Below, piece by piece: positions 17,500-25,216 of a stretch of DNA of 64,000 nucleotides. Each line of letters starts with the position of its first letter. Positions within the stretch are counted from its first letter, which is position 1. Origin of the DNA: JANSWP01 sp041941305 (lineage in GTDB: Bacteria; Bacteroidota; Bacteroidia; Chitinophagales; Saprospiraceae); contig JBGTQJ010000018.1 in the NCBI GenBank assembly GCA_041941305.1, forward strand, positions 1 to 64,000, in the 5' to 3' direction. Position numbers and translations under genes: made by a program. Under the pieces are notes generated by a model. The model was given only the letters and a program-made list of their open reading frames with translations. It did no database searches and was not told the DNA's origin.

Positions 17500-17519
17500 T
17501 AATACTGCCATACTACGAT

Positions 17520-17573
17520 GCTGCCATTCTGCAATGTAATTCACTAATAATGCTTACATCGCAGAATGGCAGC
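17520..17573. repeat. Inverted repeat of the GCTGCCATTCTGC family
   Basis: GCTGCCATTCTGCAATGTAA (17520-17539) pairs with TTACATCGCAGAATGGCAGC (17554-17573), 19 of 20 bases. The units resemble the degenerate heptamers at 17795-17905 and 18051-18177. Confidence 0.7.
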
Positions 17574-17610
17574 ATCCTAACATTGTAGAATTAAAAAAGC
17601 TTTTGCTCCT

Positions 17611-17676
17611 CGAGTGGCAGGGTTTTGAACCCGGCGTTTAGGAAGCAATACGCCGGGTTCAAAACCCTGCCGCTCG
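17611..17676. repeat. REP-like hairpin, copy 2 (GGGTTTTGAACCCGG family)
   Basis: The 27-bp arms 17611-17637 and 17650-17676 match at 26 of 27 positions (CGAGTGGCAGGGTTTTGAAC at the outer left). It shares its core with 16746-16815. Confidence 0.8.
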
Positions 17677-17697
17677 AAGGAAATAAAACCAACTACT

Positions 17698-17790
17698 ATG
17701 GAAGAAATACTCTTATTTGGTATTCTCTTTTTGGGCATTATTGTGCTTAATCCAGAAGTATTGACAAGTGCAGAGGAGGAGGTATTTTGA
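17698..17790 (+). CDS. Possible 30-residue membrane peptide
   Basis: A short ATG-started frame encodes MEEILLFGILFLGIIVLNPE followed by an acidic tail. It is one hydrophobic segment between acidic ends, as in many small membrane proteins. A hairpin terminator follows at about 18013-18050. It may also be chance. There is no family match from memory and no clear ribosome binding site. Confidence 0.35.
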   Translation: MEEILLFGILFLGIIVLNPEVLTSAEEEVF

Positions 17791-17794
17791 TGCT

Positions 17795-17905
17795 GCAATG
17801 CTGCGATGCTACAATGCTGCTGTACTACAGTTTTATTGCGAATGTGGCAAAGTCCCTTTCAGGAGACTTTGCTCGAACGTGTTAATAATGCGATGCTGCG
17901 ATACT
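17795..17905. repeat. Degenerate TGCTGCGATAC/TACAATGC repeats and small hairpin
   Basis: Units such as GCTGCAATGCTGCGATGCTA recur between 17795 and 17830 and again near 17888-17910. A hairpin GCAAAGTCCC/GGAGACTTTGC sits at about 17847-17872. No gene was seen. Confidence 0.5.
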
Positions 17906-18012
17906 AGAATTTATAGGAAATAAGAGACCAAAAGGCTAACAATAAAACCAAGTTACCAATAGAACCCAGCAAACCAGAACATAAGCGATTAGATTAATAA
18001 ATAAGGTATCAT

Positions 18013-18050
18013 GATGCCTCTTCCGCTTTGGGTCGGGAGGGGCTTTTTTT
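18013..18050 (+). terminator. Probable Rho-independent terminator
   Basis: GCCTCTTCCG and CGGGAGGGGC can pair with G-U pairs allowed and are followed by seven T. It would end plus-strand transcription coming through the acylphosphatase or small-peptide region. Confidence 0.55.
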
Positions 18051-18177
18051 ATAATTCTACAATACTACCATGCTGCGATACTACAATGAAGGTATTAGAG
18101 AAATATTAAAGCATTTCAACATTTAAACAGAAAAATATTGCAGTATCGTAGTATGGTAGCATTGCAGCATCATTAAG
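18051..18177. repeat. Degenerate heptamer repeat with inverted arms (CTACCATGCTGCGATACTA family)
   Basis: The left arm (18051-18089) and right arm (18135-18177) are complementary and built from TACTACC, TGCTGCG and TACAATG-like units. No coding potential was seen. Confidence 0.6.
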
Positions 18178-18341
18178 TGACTTCCTTTTCTGTTCCTGGG
18201 TTAATTTTTTTTGTCACTTTAGCTGTGCCAGATCTCTGATAAGAATTCGTCCTCTGGAATAATGGATGATGTTTTCCATTTTAGGGTTTTTCCGCAAAGC
18301 TGGCGAGGCGAATACTGCGCAAATTGAAAAATTTAGTTGGA

Positions 18342-21300
18342 TCAAAACAAAAACCCTCCCTTAAAGGTGAACCGATTCTCTTCATCTGAATGGAATAAGG
18401 TAAAGTTCAATACGGCTGCATCAAAAGGACTGATCCAAATGCCGCCTCCAAAAGTATTGTGCCATTTGTCGGAATCTTGATCAGCCGGGAACCAAACACG
18501 ACCATAATCGTAGCCACCCAGTATACCAAAGGTGAAAGGGATGTAATAATTTTCTGCTGTGAATAATCTTAAACGGATTTCGGAATTGTGATAAACGGCT
18601 GTTTTGCCGGAAAAACGTTCATCCCTAAACCCTCGGAGATTGGTAGAACCACCTAAGGTTGCAGCCTGATAAAATTCAAAATCATCACTGAAGCGATGGT
18701 CTGCCCCAACCCTGGAAGACAATACGATATTTTTGCCACCTGCATGAAAGCCAAAGCTGGCTCTGGCATAGGCAAAATTGCGCTCCGTTTCTTTCAAGTT
18801 GGCTTTCCAGCCGGCAGCCATATTCAGATGGATTCCCTTTGTAGGTACGTGAATATTATCCGCATTTTCAAAATTGAATTCAATCTCTCCTCCTCCAAAT
18901 GCCAAATCGCCAAAAACCTCGTCTCTGTCCACCGTTTCTCTTGTAGTGTATCTTCCAGCTACTTCGTCAATCTCCACATTTTCTATCCCTGCCTTGATGG
19001 TAAAATAAGATAGGTCTTCCAGACGTTTTCTTATGCCCGGCGTGAATTCGTATATCTTTTGTTGAACTCTGTTGAAAACGAGATTATTTGTGGTTTTCAC
19101 AGTTTCATTCCCCAATCCGAAGAAATTGCGGGTGTATCGTGGACTACTAAATCCGGCGTCCAAAGTGAAGTCCCAATCTCCCAATGCACTTAAAAATTCT
19201 CCACTGTAGCCAGCGCTGAGCCCTTTGGTAGCAAAAGCATAATTCAGGGAAAACTTGTGAGAAGAAGCATAAGGGGCTTTCTTAAAACCATAAACGATGT
19301 ATTGGACCATTGCTCCCAACAAAAATCCATCATCCGGATTGTAAGCCATAATTGGAATTGGCATCGCATAATTGAATTCAAAATCCTTTGCTCGTCTATC
19401 GTAAGTATTTAATACCGGATTGTTGGAAGTTTTGTCTTTGCCTTCAGAGCCTAACTGCAGTTTGTTGTCCTTTTTAGAATCATAAACCAGGGTCTTTTTG
19501 GAAGGTCCGGATACTTTGGACTCATCAATAAAGGTATCGTCATCCACACCTCCAATACAGCGAATCAGGATGCCTTGATTTACATTTCCGGAAATATGAA
19601 AATGGTCGTCATCACCCAAACCATAAAGTCTAATGTCTTTGGTTTCGTTGGTCAGAAATGTTCTATCATAGAGCAATTCCTGCTTTTCCCCTTTCTTATT
19701 GGAATCGTACATTCTGACCCTAGTCTCATTATCGTTCAATCGCTCAACTTCAAAATATTCTTCTTTTTCAGTTCCCACAATCACGATTTTTTTCGCTATC
19801 AATTCATACAAATCAGAAGATATTTTCTGCAATCCATCTCGTCTGGCTTTAAGGGTTTTGATGATTTCCTCACCATCCAATTCATAAATAGGTTGTGGCC
19901 AGGATTTGATTGCTTTTTCAATGATATCATCCGTCAAATTTTCCTGAATAAATTTAGCCTCCCGCTCAAAATCTTCGCGAGTCATTTCGTGCAGGAAGGA
20001 AGGATCAAAGAATCGAGAGTGGTAATTGACCCATTGAATTTGTTTGATTTCTGGCGTGTATTCCCGCAATTGTTTCATGAATGGAATGGTCTTGTTTAAA
20101 ATATTGGGCATGAAGCCGTCGTATTTTGAAAAAGGTTGATCGCGATCCCTTGGAATGGGGCGATACAAAATATTTCCATTATCTTGTTTAAAGGGTGCCC
20201 ATCGGAATTGATCATCGTGCCTATCCCAATCCCCAATTACATTATCGAATAAACGACTGCGCAGGGTCCATACCTGGTCAATTCGGTGTTTGTTGTTTTT
20301 TTGCTGCTTTTGAGCCAATTCTACGGTGCTCACTGTTTCTTCCGGATACCCAAAACTCTTCAAGTTGCTCCAGTCACCTCCAGCTCGTTCTTCCACTAAA
20401 TAAAAACCACCACCAAAACCTTCGTTAAACAGCCCCAGAGTGGGTTGCTTTGGTACATAATACAATTTGGGATTGGTGTGGTATATATTCACTGCTTCCG
20501 CCATATCCGGAATCACATAAGCTGCATAAGGATGTGCTGAGCTAAATTGGTCCGCAAACACGTCTTTCGCAAACGTTTTATTGAAAGGGTAGGGGACAAT
20601 TCGGGTTGCATCCTTCAACATATCCCGCATGACCCACTGGTGACCATCGGGATCTTTTAATCGAATGGAATTGGTCTGATAACCTCCACCCCTTTTAATA
20701 GGCGTCATACCCCCCTGGAAAGTCGCTAAATCCAGCATTGGTGCTTCTACCGATGCACGGTATGCTTCCCGATAATGCTCTCCCCAAAACCATCTGTGGA
20801 ATTTGCCCTTTCTCTCTGCAGGATCCAAACTAATGGTTTTGGTTTTGTCACCTGATTCATATTCAGGAAAAGATTCCTGGATTTCTATATCCAGTGCAGA
20901 CAATTTGTCCTTTATCTTTTTTCGAAAAACCATCTTGCCAGTACTTCCATCATCTACGGGTACCCAAAACTCTACCCAGGCTGAACCATCTTCGTAAAAA
21001 TTAATGATGGAATGCCCATTGTAACCATAAGTCATCACCGCATCATTCCCGATTCCGGCAGGACTTTTTTTGGAGCCCGCACCGCTCACGATATAAGTTT
21101 GTCCATCTTTTTCAAATAATTGCAGGTTGTGCTCATGTCCCGATGCGAAGATGAAACTTCCATTTTTCTTGGCAGAAGCCTGTAGTGCTTTTCTCAGACT
21201 TTTCAATTCGGGATGGGCGATATCTTGTCGTGAACCTACAGTGCCTCGCAAAAAAGAAAAGATGGTTCCGATTCCCGGAAGCGGGATATACAAATTTGGA

Positions 21301-22055
21301 TTGACCTGTGTCAGTGGAAACAAGTGTTGCCTGGTCGTAAATCTTCCCCCATGAGGTCCATTACTGTATAGTGTATGGTGCAATGCAATGACGATGTTTT
21401 TTCGTCGATGCTTTTTCATGGCTTCTTCCAAAAAGTATTTGAAATTGGTTTTGCTTTTGTTTTCGCAACCTGAGTTGAGCTCTGGTTCATTATTCCAATT
21501 CATCAACCACCATTGAGAATCGATAAATAAGATAACCAGGTTTTCATTTACTTCTACTACTTCGGGACCTGAACAGGCGTCATCTGGTAACCATTTTATC
21601 TTCACTCCTTTATAGTCTTCCATGTAATCCTCCAGTTTCTTCAATCGCTTTAAGCCAGAACGCCAATCGTGATTGCCTGGCATGGCATATGCTTTTCCTT
21701 CGTAGCCTTTCAAAATGTCCAATTGGGCATTTACCCTATGTTCTGCCAGTGCTCTACCTGGATCTTTCTTCTTTGGGAAACCACCCGGGTAAATATTGTC
21801 ACCCAGAAAAATGACGGAACTGTTTTTTGGCGCATCCTTCAATTGTGTTCCCAAAAATTTGACTGCGGGAGCGATTCCATCTTTAGGAGAGTTTCCTCCA
21901 TCTCCTATCAGGTACATGGTATGCGTAATTGCAAGGTCTGAGGGCAAATCAGGTGTAGGGTTGGTAATGTCCTTGCTAATATTGAGTTTGTAATTGGCAC
22001 AAGAAGAGAAAAGAAAGGTAATTGCGATGATATGTAGTAGTGTGGCTTTTCGCAT
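18342..22055 (-). CDS. Lipoprotein phosphoesterase / CotH-like / Omp85-barrel fusion
   Basis: This 1,237-residue protein has three parts. After a lipoprotein signal (lipobox LFSSC), residues 45-330 form a calcineurin-like metallophosphoesterase with all metal motifs: LIGDGG, LGDNIYPGG, MPGNHDWRSG, ALHHTLYSNG and SGHEHNLQ. The middle (about 390-760) has FGGGFYLVEERAGGDW, GDWDRHDDQFRW and PIPRDRDQPF, a layout resembling the CotH/atypical-kinase fold; that reading is inference. The C-terminal third is an Omp85/D15-type surface-antigen barrel (GGSTNLRGFRDERFSGK, terminal Phe). It would anchor a phosphoesterase at the outer membrane. It is a single gene, with heptamer repeats upstream. Similar phosphoesterase-barrel fusions are, to my knowledge, widespread in Bacteroidota but of unknown substrate. 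Confidence 0.85.
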   Translation of the reverse strand: MRKATLLHIIAITFLFSSCANYKLNISKDITNPTPDLPSDLAITHTMYLIGDGGNSPKDGIAPAVKFLGTQLKDAPKNSSVIFLGDNIYPGGFPKKKDPGRALAEHRVNAQLDILKGYEGKAYAMPGNHDWRSGLKRLKKLEDYMEDYKGVKIKWLPDDACSGPEVVEVNENLVILFIDSQWWLMNWNNEPELNSGCENKSKTNFKYFLEEAMKKHRRKNIVIALHHTLYSNGPHGGRFTTRQHLFPLTQVNPNLYIPLPGIGTIFSFLRGTVGSRQDIAHPELKSLRKALQASAKKNGSFIFASGHEHNLQLFEKDGQTYIVSGAGSKKSPAGIGNDAVMTYGYNGHSIINFYEDGSAWVEFWVPVDDGSTGKMVFRKKIKDKLSALDIEIQESFPEYESGDKTKTISLDPAERKGKFHRWFWGEHYREAYRASVEAPMLDLATFQGGMTPIKRGGGYQTNSIRLKDPDGHQWVMRDMLKDATRIVPYPFNKTFAKDVFADQFSSAHPYAAYVIPDMAEAVNIYHTNPKLYYVPKQPTLGLFNEGFGGGFYLVEERAGGDWSNLKSFGYPEETVSTVELAQKQQKNNKHRIDQVWTLRSRLFDNVIGDWDRHDDQFRWAPFKQDNGNILYRPIPRDRDQPFSKYDGFMPNILNKTIPFMKQLREYTPEIKQIQWVNYHSRFFDPSFLHEMTREDFEREAKFIQENLTDDIIEKAIKSWPQPIYELDGEEIIKTLKARRDGLQKISSDLYELIAKKIVIVGTEKEEYFEVERLNDNETRVRMYDSNKKGEKQELLYDRTFLTNETKDIRLYGLGDDDHFHISGNVNQGILIRCIGGVDDDTFIDESKVSGPSKKTLVYDSKKDNKLQLGSEGKDKTSNNPVLNTYDRRAKDFEFNYAMPIPIMAYNPDDGFLLGAMVQYIVYGFKKAPYASSHKFSLNYAFATKGLSAGYSGEFLSALGDWDFTLDAGFSSPRYTRNFFGLGNETVKTTNNLVFNRVQQKIYEFTPGIRKRLEDLSYFTIKAGIENVEIDEVAGRYTTRETVDRDEVFGDLAFGGGEIEFNFENADNIHVPTKGIHLNMAAGWKANLKETERNFAYARASFGFHAGGKNIVLSSRVGADHRFSDDFEFYQAATLGGSTNLRGFRDERFSGKTAVYHNSEIRLRLFTAENYYIPFTFGILGGYDYGRVWFPADQDSDKWHNTFGGGIWISPFDAAVLNFTLFHSDEENRFTFKGGFLF

Positions 22056-22069
22056 AGCTTTTTTGAATA

Positions 22070-22134
22070 ATGAATGATGAATGATGAATGATATAAATCT
22101 TGAATAGATTCATCATCCATCATTCATCATTAAA
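22070..22134. repeat. Heptamer repeat with inverted arms (TGATGAA family)
   Basis: The left part repeats ATGAATG three times (22071-22091). The right part carries its complement, CATCATTCATCATTAAA, to about 22134. It lies between the divergent phosphoesterase fusion and helicase genes. The same family occurs at 6188-6277 and 29225-29275. Confidence 0.75.
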
Positions 22135-22252
22135 TATGGGGTTTAAGGTAGAAATTTTTTGATGAAATAGTAAACAGTGCATATCACGTAAAGTTCGTAT
22201 TTAAAAAACGTCCCTCAATTCATTCATGCTTCCGTATTCATTCATTCATTAC

Positions 22253-22260
22253 TACATTTG
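22253..22260 (+). promoter_or_regulatory. Promoter -7 box (TACATTTG) directly before the helicase start
   Basis: TACATTTG matches TAnnTTTG and ends 6 bp before the helicase ATG at 22267. Transcription would therefore start at or very near the start codon, giving a leaderless or almost leaderless mRNA. Confidence 0.6.
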
Positions 22261-22266
22261 CCACCC

Positions 22267-24198
22267 ATGAATCAAACCAAAATCAACCAACAAATAGAGG
22301 AATTAAAGGAGATTTTACTCATTGAAAAAAAAGAAGATTTTGAGCAGTTTCGACAGGAAGTGGCACAGCTGTCTCTTTCAGAAAAACGCAAGAAGGGGCT
22401 AACGTGGCAGCCTTTGGAGGTGAAAAAGGAAGGCTATACTTTCGGGGAACGAGCTTTTGTGATTGTTGAAAGAACAAGTCAATTAAATGAGCCCAATCGT
22501 TTTAAAGCTGGTGCTCCTGTTGAGTTTTTTTCTCTGGCGACTGATAAGTTTTCAAAGTCAGAAAGTCAAAAACAAAGCGGTGTGATCCAGTTTTTGGAGA
22601 AAAACCGAATGAAGATTATTTTAAACTCCAAAGATTTACCAGATTGGTTGGGGAATGGACAATTGGGGGTAGATTTGCTTTTTGACGAAAGAACATATCT
22701 GGAAATGGAACGAGTGTTAAATTCATTACTCGAAACCAAAAATGGTCGCCTGGCAGAACTTAAAGCCATTTTTTACAATGAATTGTTTCCTTCTTCAAGG
22801 CAGTTGCCCACCGTCCACAATCCTTACCTGAATGACTCCCAAGTGGAAGCAGTTCAGCATATTCTGGCAGCCAATGATGTAGCTGTAGTACACGGACCAC
22901 CAGGTACAGGTAAAACGACTACACTGGTTTATGCCATCAAGCAATTGTGCGAAACGGAAAAAAACGTTTTAGTCACTGCACCCAGTAATGCCGCAGTAGA
23001 TTTATTGGCAGAAAGGCTAATGGAGAAAGGATTGAATGTCGTCCGTATTGGCAATATTTCAAGAGTCGATGAAAAATTGGTTGGGTTAACTATAGAGTCC
23101 CGTTTGTCTGCTCATCCGGAAAGTAAGCATATCAAAAAGGTAAAAATACAGGCAGCTAAACTAAGGCGCAATGCCAGGAGGTTTAAACGAAAATTTGGCT
23201 CCAAAGAACGCGAGGAAAGGCGCGATGCTTATCGCGAAGCCCGGGATTTGGATGATTGGGCTATACATTTGGAAGATCGACTGATTGCCGAAATTCTTTT
23301 TTCAGCCGATGTCATTGCCTGTACTTTAATCAATGCGGTTCATCCCGTTTTGGAAAAAGTGAAATTCAGGACGGTTGTGATAGATGAGGCAGCACAGGCA
23401 CTGGAGCCTGCAAGTTGGATTCCCATTTCGAGAGCTAGCAGGGTGGTGTTGGCAGGTGACCCCTTTCAATTGCCTCCAACCGTAAAATCCAATGAAGCCC
23501 GTCGACGAGGTTTTGGAACCACCTTACTTGAAAAGTACGTCAAGCAATATGCGGAAGTTTCTTTTTTGAATACCCAGTATCGGATGAATCAAACCATTAT
23601 GGGATTCTCCAATGCTCAATTTTATGAGAACCAATTGATTGCTTCAAAAGAAGTAGCTGATTGGCAGTTGTCTATATCAGAAAATGCATCCATCCTATTT
23701 ATTGATACAGCGGGCTGTGGCTTCACAGAGGAAATCAATGCAGAAACCCTCAGTCGATTCAACAAGGGGGAATTCTTTATCCTTCGGGAACATTTTTTGA
23801 AATTGGTGGAAGATTTGACAAACCAACAGCAAGCCCCCCCCAGCATGGGCATCATCTCTCCTTATCGTGCCCAAATCCAGCACATAGAAGCAGAATTTAA
23901 AGCTGAAGAACAATTGAATCAATATATGCCATATGTGGACATTGACACCATTGACGCCTTCCAGGGGCAGGAGCGGGATTTGATAATCATTTCACTGGTT
24001 CGCTCCAATGAAAAAACCGAAATAGGCTTTCTGTCAGATTATCGAAGAATGAATGTAGCTATGACGAGGGCAAGGAAACAATTGATTGTAATTGGAGACA
24101 GTGCCACGATTGGGAGTGATGAGTTCTATGGAGCATTTTTGGAATATGTGGAGAAGGAGGGGAAGTATGTGTCGGCTTGGGAGTATATGAGTTCTTGA
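22267..24198 (+). CDS. UPF1/IGHMBP2-like superfamily 1B helicase
   Basis: The 643-residue protein is an SF1B DNA/RNA helicase of the AAA_11/AAA_12 type. Seen in order: an N-terminal beta-barrel-like region (about 1-170), Q-motif-like LNDSQVEAV, Walker A GPPGTGKTTT, motif Ia VTAPSNAAVD, an inserted Lys/Arg-rich coiled segment (about 295-335), Walker B VVIDEAAQALEP, motif III LAGDPFQLPPT, motif IV TQYRMN, motif V IDTIDAFQGQERD and motif VI MNVAMTRARK. All catalytic motifs are intact. ATG 22267 was preferred over the TTG at 22258, which lies inside the promoter box. It is single, and it converges on yaaA across the hairpin at 24207-24263. The cellular role is not known from sequence. Confidence 0.92.
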   Translation: MNQTKINQQIEELKEILLIEKKEDFEQFRQEVAQLSLSEKRKKGLTWQPLEVKKEGYTFGERAFVIVERTSQLNEPNRFKAGAPVEFFSLATDKFSKSESQKQSGVIQFLEKNRMKIILNSKDLPDWLGNGQLGVDLLFDERTYLEMERVLNSLLETKNGRLAELKAIFYNELFPSSRQLPTVHNPYLNDSQVEAVQHILAANDVAVVHGPPGTGKTTTLVYAIKQLCETEKNVLVTAPSNAAVDLLAERLMEKGLNVVRIGNISRVDEKLVGLTIESRLSAHPESKHIKKVKIQAAKLRRNARRFKRKFGSKEREERRDAYREARDLDDWAIHLEDRLIAEILFSADVIACTLINAVHPVLEKVKFRTVVIDEAAQALEPASWIPISRASRVVLAGDPFQLPPTVKSNEARRRGFGTTLLEKYVKQYAEVSFLNTQYRMNQTIMGFSNAQFYENQLIASKEVADWQLSISENASILFIDTAGCGFTEEINAETLSRFNKGEFFILREHFLKLVEDLTNQQQAPPSMGIISPYRAQIQHIEAEFKAEEQLNQYMPYVDIDTIDAFQGQERDLIIISLVRSNEKTEIGFLSDYRRMNVAMTRARKQLIVIGDSATIGSDEFYGAFLEYVEKEGKYVSAWEYMSS

Positions 24199-24206
24199 TT
24201 TATTTT

Positions 24207-24263
24207 ACTTTATATTTCTTTTCAATAGGCTGATTTTCAGCCTATTGAAAAGAAATATAAAGT
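24207..24263. terminator. Perfect 27-bp hairpin between convergent genes
   Basis: Arms 24207-24233 and 24237-24263 are exact complements around TTT, with AT-rich outer ends (ACTTTATATTTC) and the core AATAGGCTGA. It starts 9 bp after the helicase stop and lies about 45 bp from the end of yaaA, so it can serve as a bidirectional terminator. Confidence 0.75.
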
Positions 24264-24306
24264 ATTTATGCTGCAACGAGTGCCTTTGGCACATTGTTGC
24301 AGTTTC

Positions 24307-25071
24307 CTATTCCTTCGTAAACAACCAATCCTTGTCACCAGAAAGCTCTTCATTAAAAACATGCCCATCTACATCCAAGCTCTTAAGCTTCTCAACATCC
24401 GTGATGTTATTCTGAATGATCATTCTTGCCATTACCCCCCTCATTTTTTTGGCGGTGAAAGAAATTAATTTATACTCCCCTTTTCGCTTTTCCTTGAAAT
24501 TGATATGGTATAAATCGCCGCTTAATAATTTAGTTTTTACAGAATGGAAATATTCCTTAGAGGCCAAATTGACAACCACATTGCCACCTGAAGCTTCCAA
24601 GTCTTCATTGATGACTTGAGTGATCTTTTTGTCCCAAAACTCATAAAGGTTCTTCTTTCTGCCATTTTTGAGACGAGTTCCCATTTCAAGTCGGTAGGGC
24701 TGCATTAGGTCCAAAGGTTTGAGCAAACCATACAAACCAGAAAGAATGCGCAGGTGCTTTTGGGCAAACGCCAATTCTGCATCATTGAGGCTATCCGCTT
24801 CTAAACCCGTATAGACATCTCCCTTGAAGGCCAAAGCTGCTTGTTTGGCATTGCCCAGCGTAAATGGAGTTTGATAATTTTGATACCGTTCCACATTTAA
24901 CTCCGCAATTTTATCACTGATACTCATCAGATTTTTCAAACTTCTGGCAGATTTCTTTTTCAAAACCTTCACAAGCCGTTCACTGTCTTCCAACATTCGA
25001 GGCATGCTATGGGTTTCCAAATCAGTGGGACTGTAATCCAGGGTTTTTGCGGGAGAAAGAAGTATGATCAT
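24307..25071 (-). CDS. yaaA: YaaA family peroxide-stress protein
   Basis: YaaA proteins limit intracellular free iron and oxidative damage under peroxide stress, and bind DNA in the Escherichia coli case. The family signature opens the protein (MIILLSPAKTLDY). It continues with KGDVYTGLEADS, LRILSGLYGLLKPLDLMQPYRLEMGT, here given in pieces: LRILSGLYGLLKPLD and MQPYRLEMGT. Then come VVNLASKEYF and a C-terminal ARGVMAR-like segment (KKMRGVMARMI). At 254 residues it matches the family length. A promoter candidate lies at 25091-25098. It is transcribed divergently from the T9SS nuclease-like gene and convergently to the helicase. Confidence 0.95.
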   Translation of the reverse strand: MIILLSPAKTLDYSPTDLETHSMPRMLEDSERLVKVLKKKSARSLKNLMSISDKIAELNVERYQNYQTPFTLGNAKQAALAFKGDVYTGLEADSLNDAELAFAQKHLRILSGLYGLLKPLDLMQPYRLEMGTRLKNGRKKNLYEFWDKKITQVINEDLEASGGNVVVNLASKEYFHSVKTKLLSGDLYHINFKEKRKGEYKLISFTAKKMRGVMARMIIQNNITDVEKLKSLDVDGHVFNEELSGDKDWLFTKE

Positions 25072-25090
25072 ATCAATTTGTTTTGGTGGG

Positions 25091-25098
25091 CAAAAATA
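25091..25098 (-). promoter_or_regulatory. Promoter -7 box (TATTTTTG) of yaaA
   Basis: On the minus strand this reads TATTTTTG, matching TAnnTTTG, about 20 bp before the yaaA start. The leader would be short. Confidence 0.5.
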
Positions 25099-25168
25099 GG
25101 CTTTTTAAAAGCAGTTGCAAATATCGCTATTCAGCTTGCAAATTGCATAGCTCAAGATTGAAATTACC

Positions 25169-25176
25169 TACCTTTG
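25169..25176 (+). promoter_or_regulatory. Promoter -7 box (TACCTTTG)
   Basis: TACCTTTG followed by CGCG matches TAnnTTTG, 40 bp before the ATG at 25217. Confidence 0.6.
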
Positions 25177-25216
25177 CGCGCTTAAAGTCATCTAATAATT
25201 TTCTAATAGTTGAAGA

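Noticed and set aside
17611..17676. T-arm-like GGTTCAAAACCC suggested a tRNA
   Set aside because: The whole segment is one long hairpin with no acceptor, D or anticodon arms. The related copy at 16746-16815 has the same fold.
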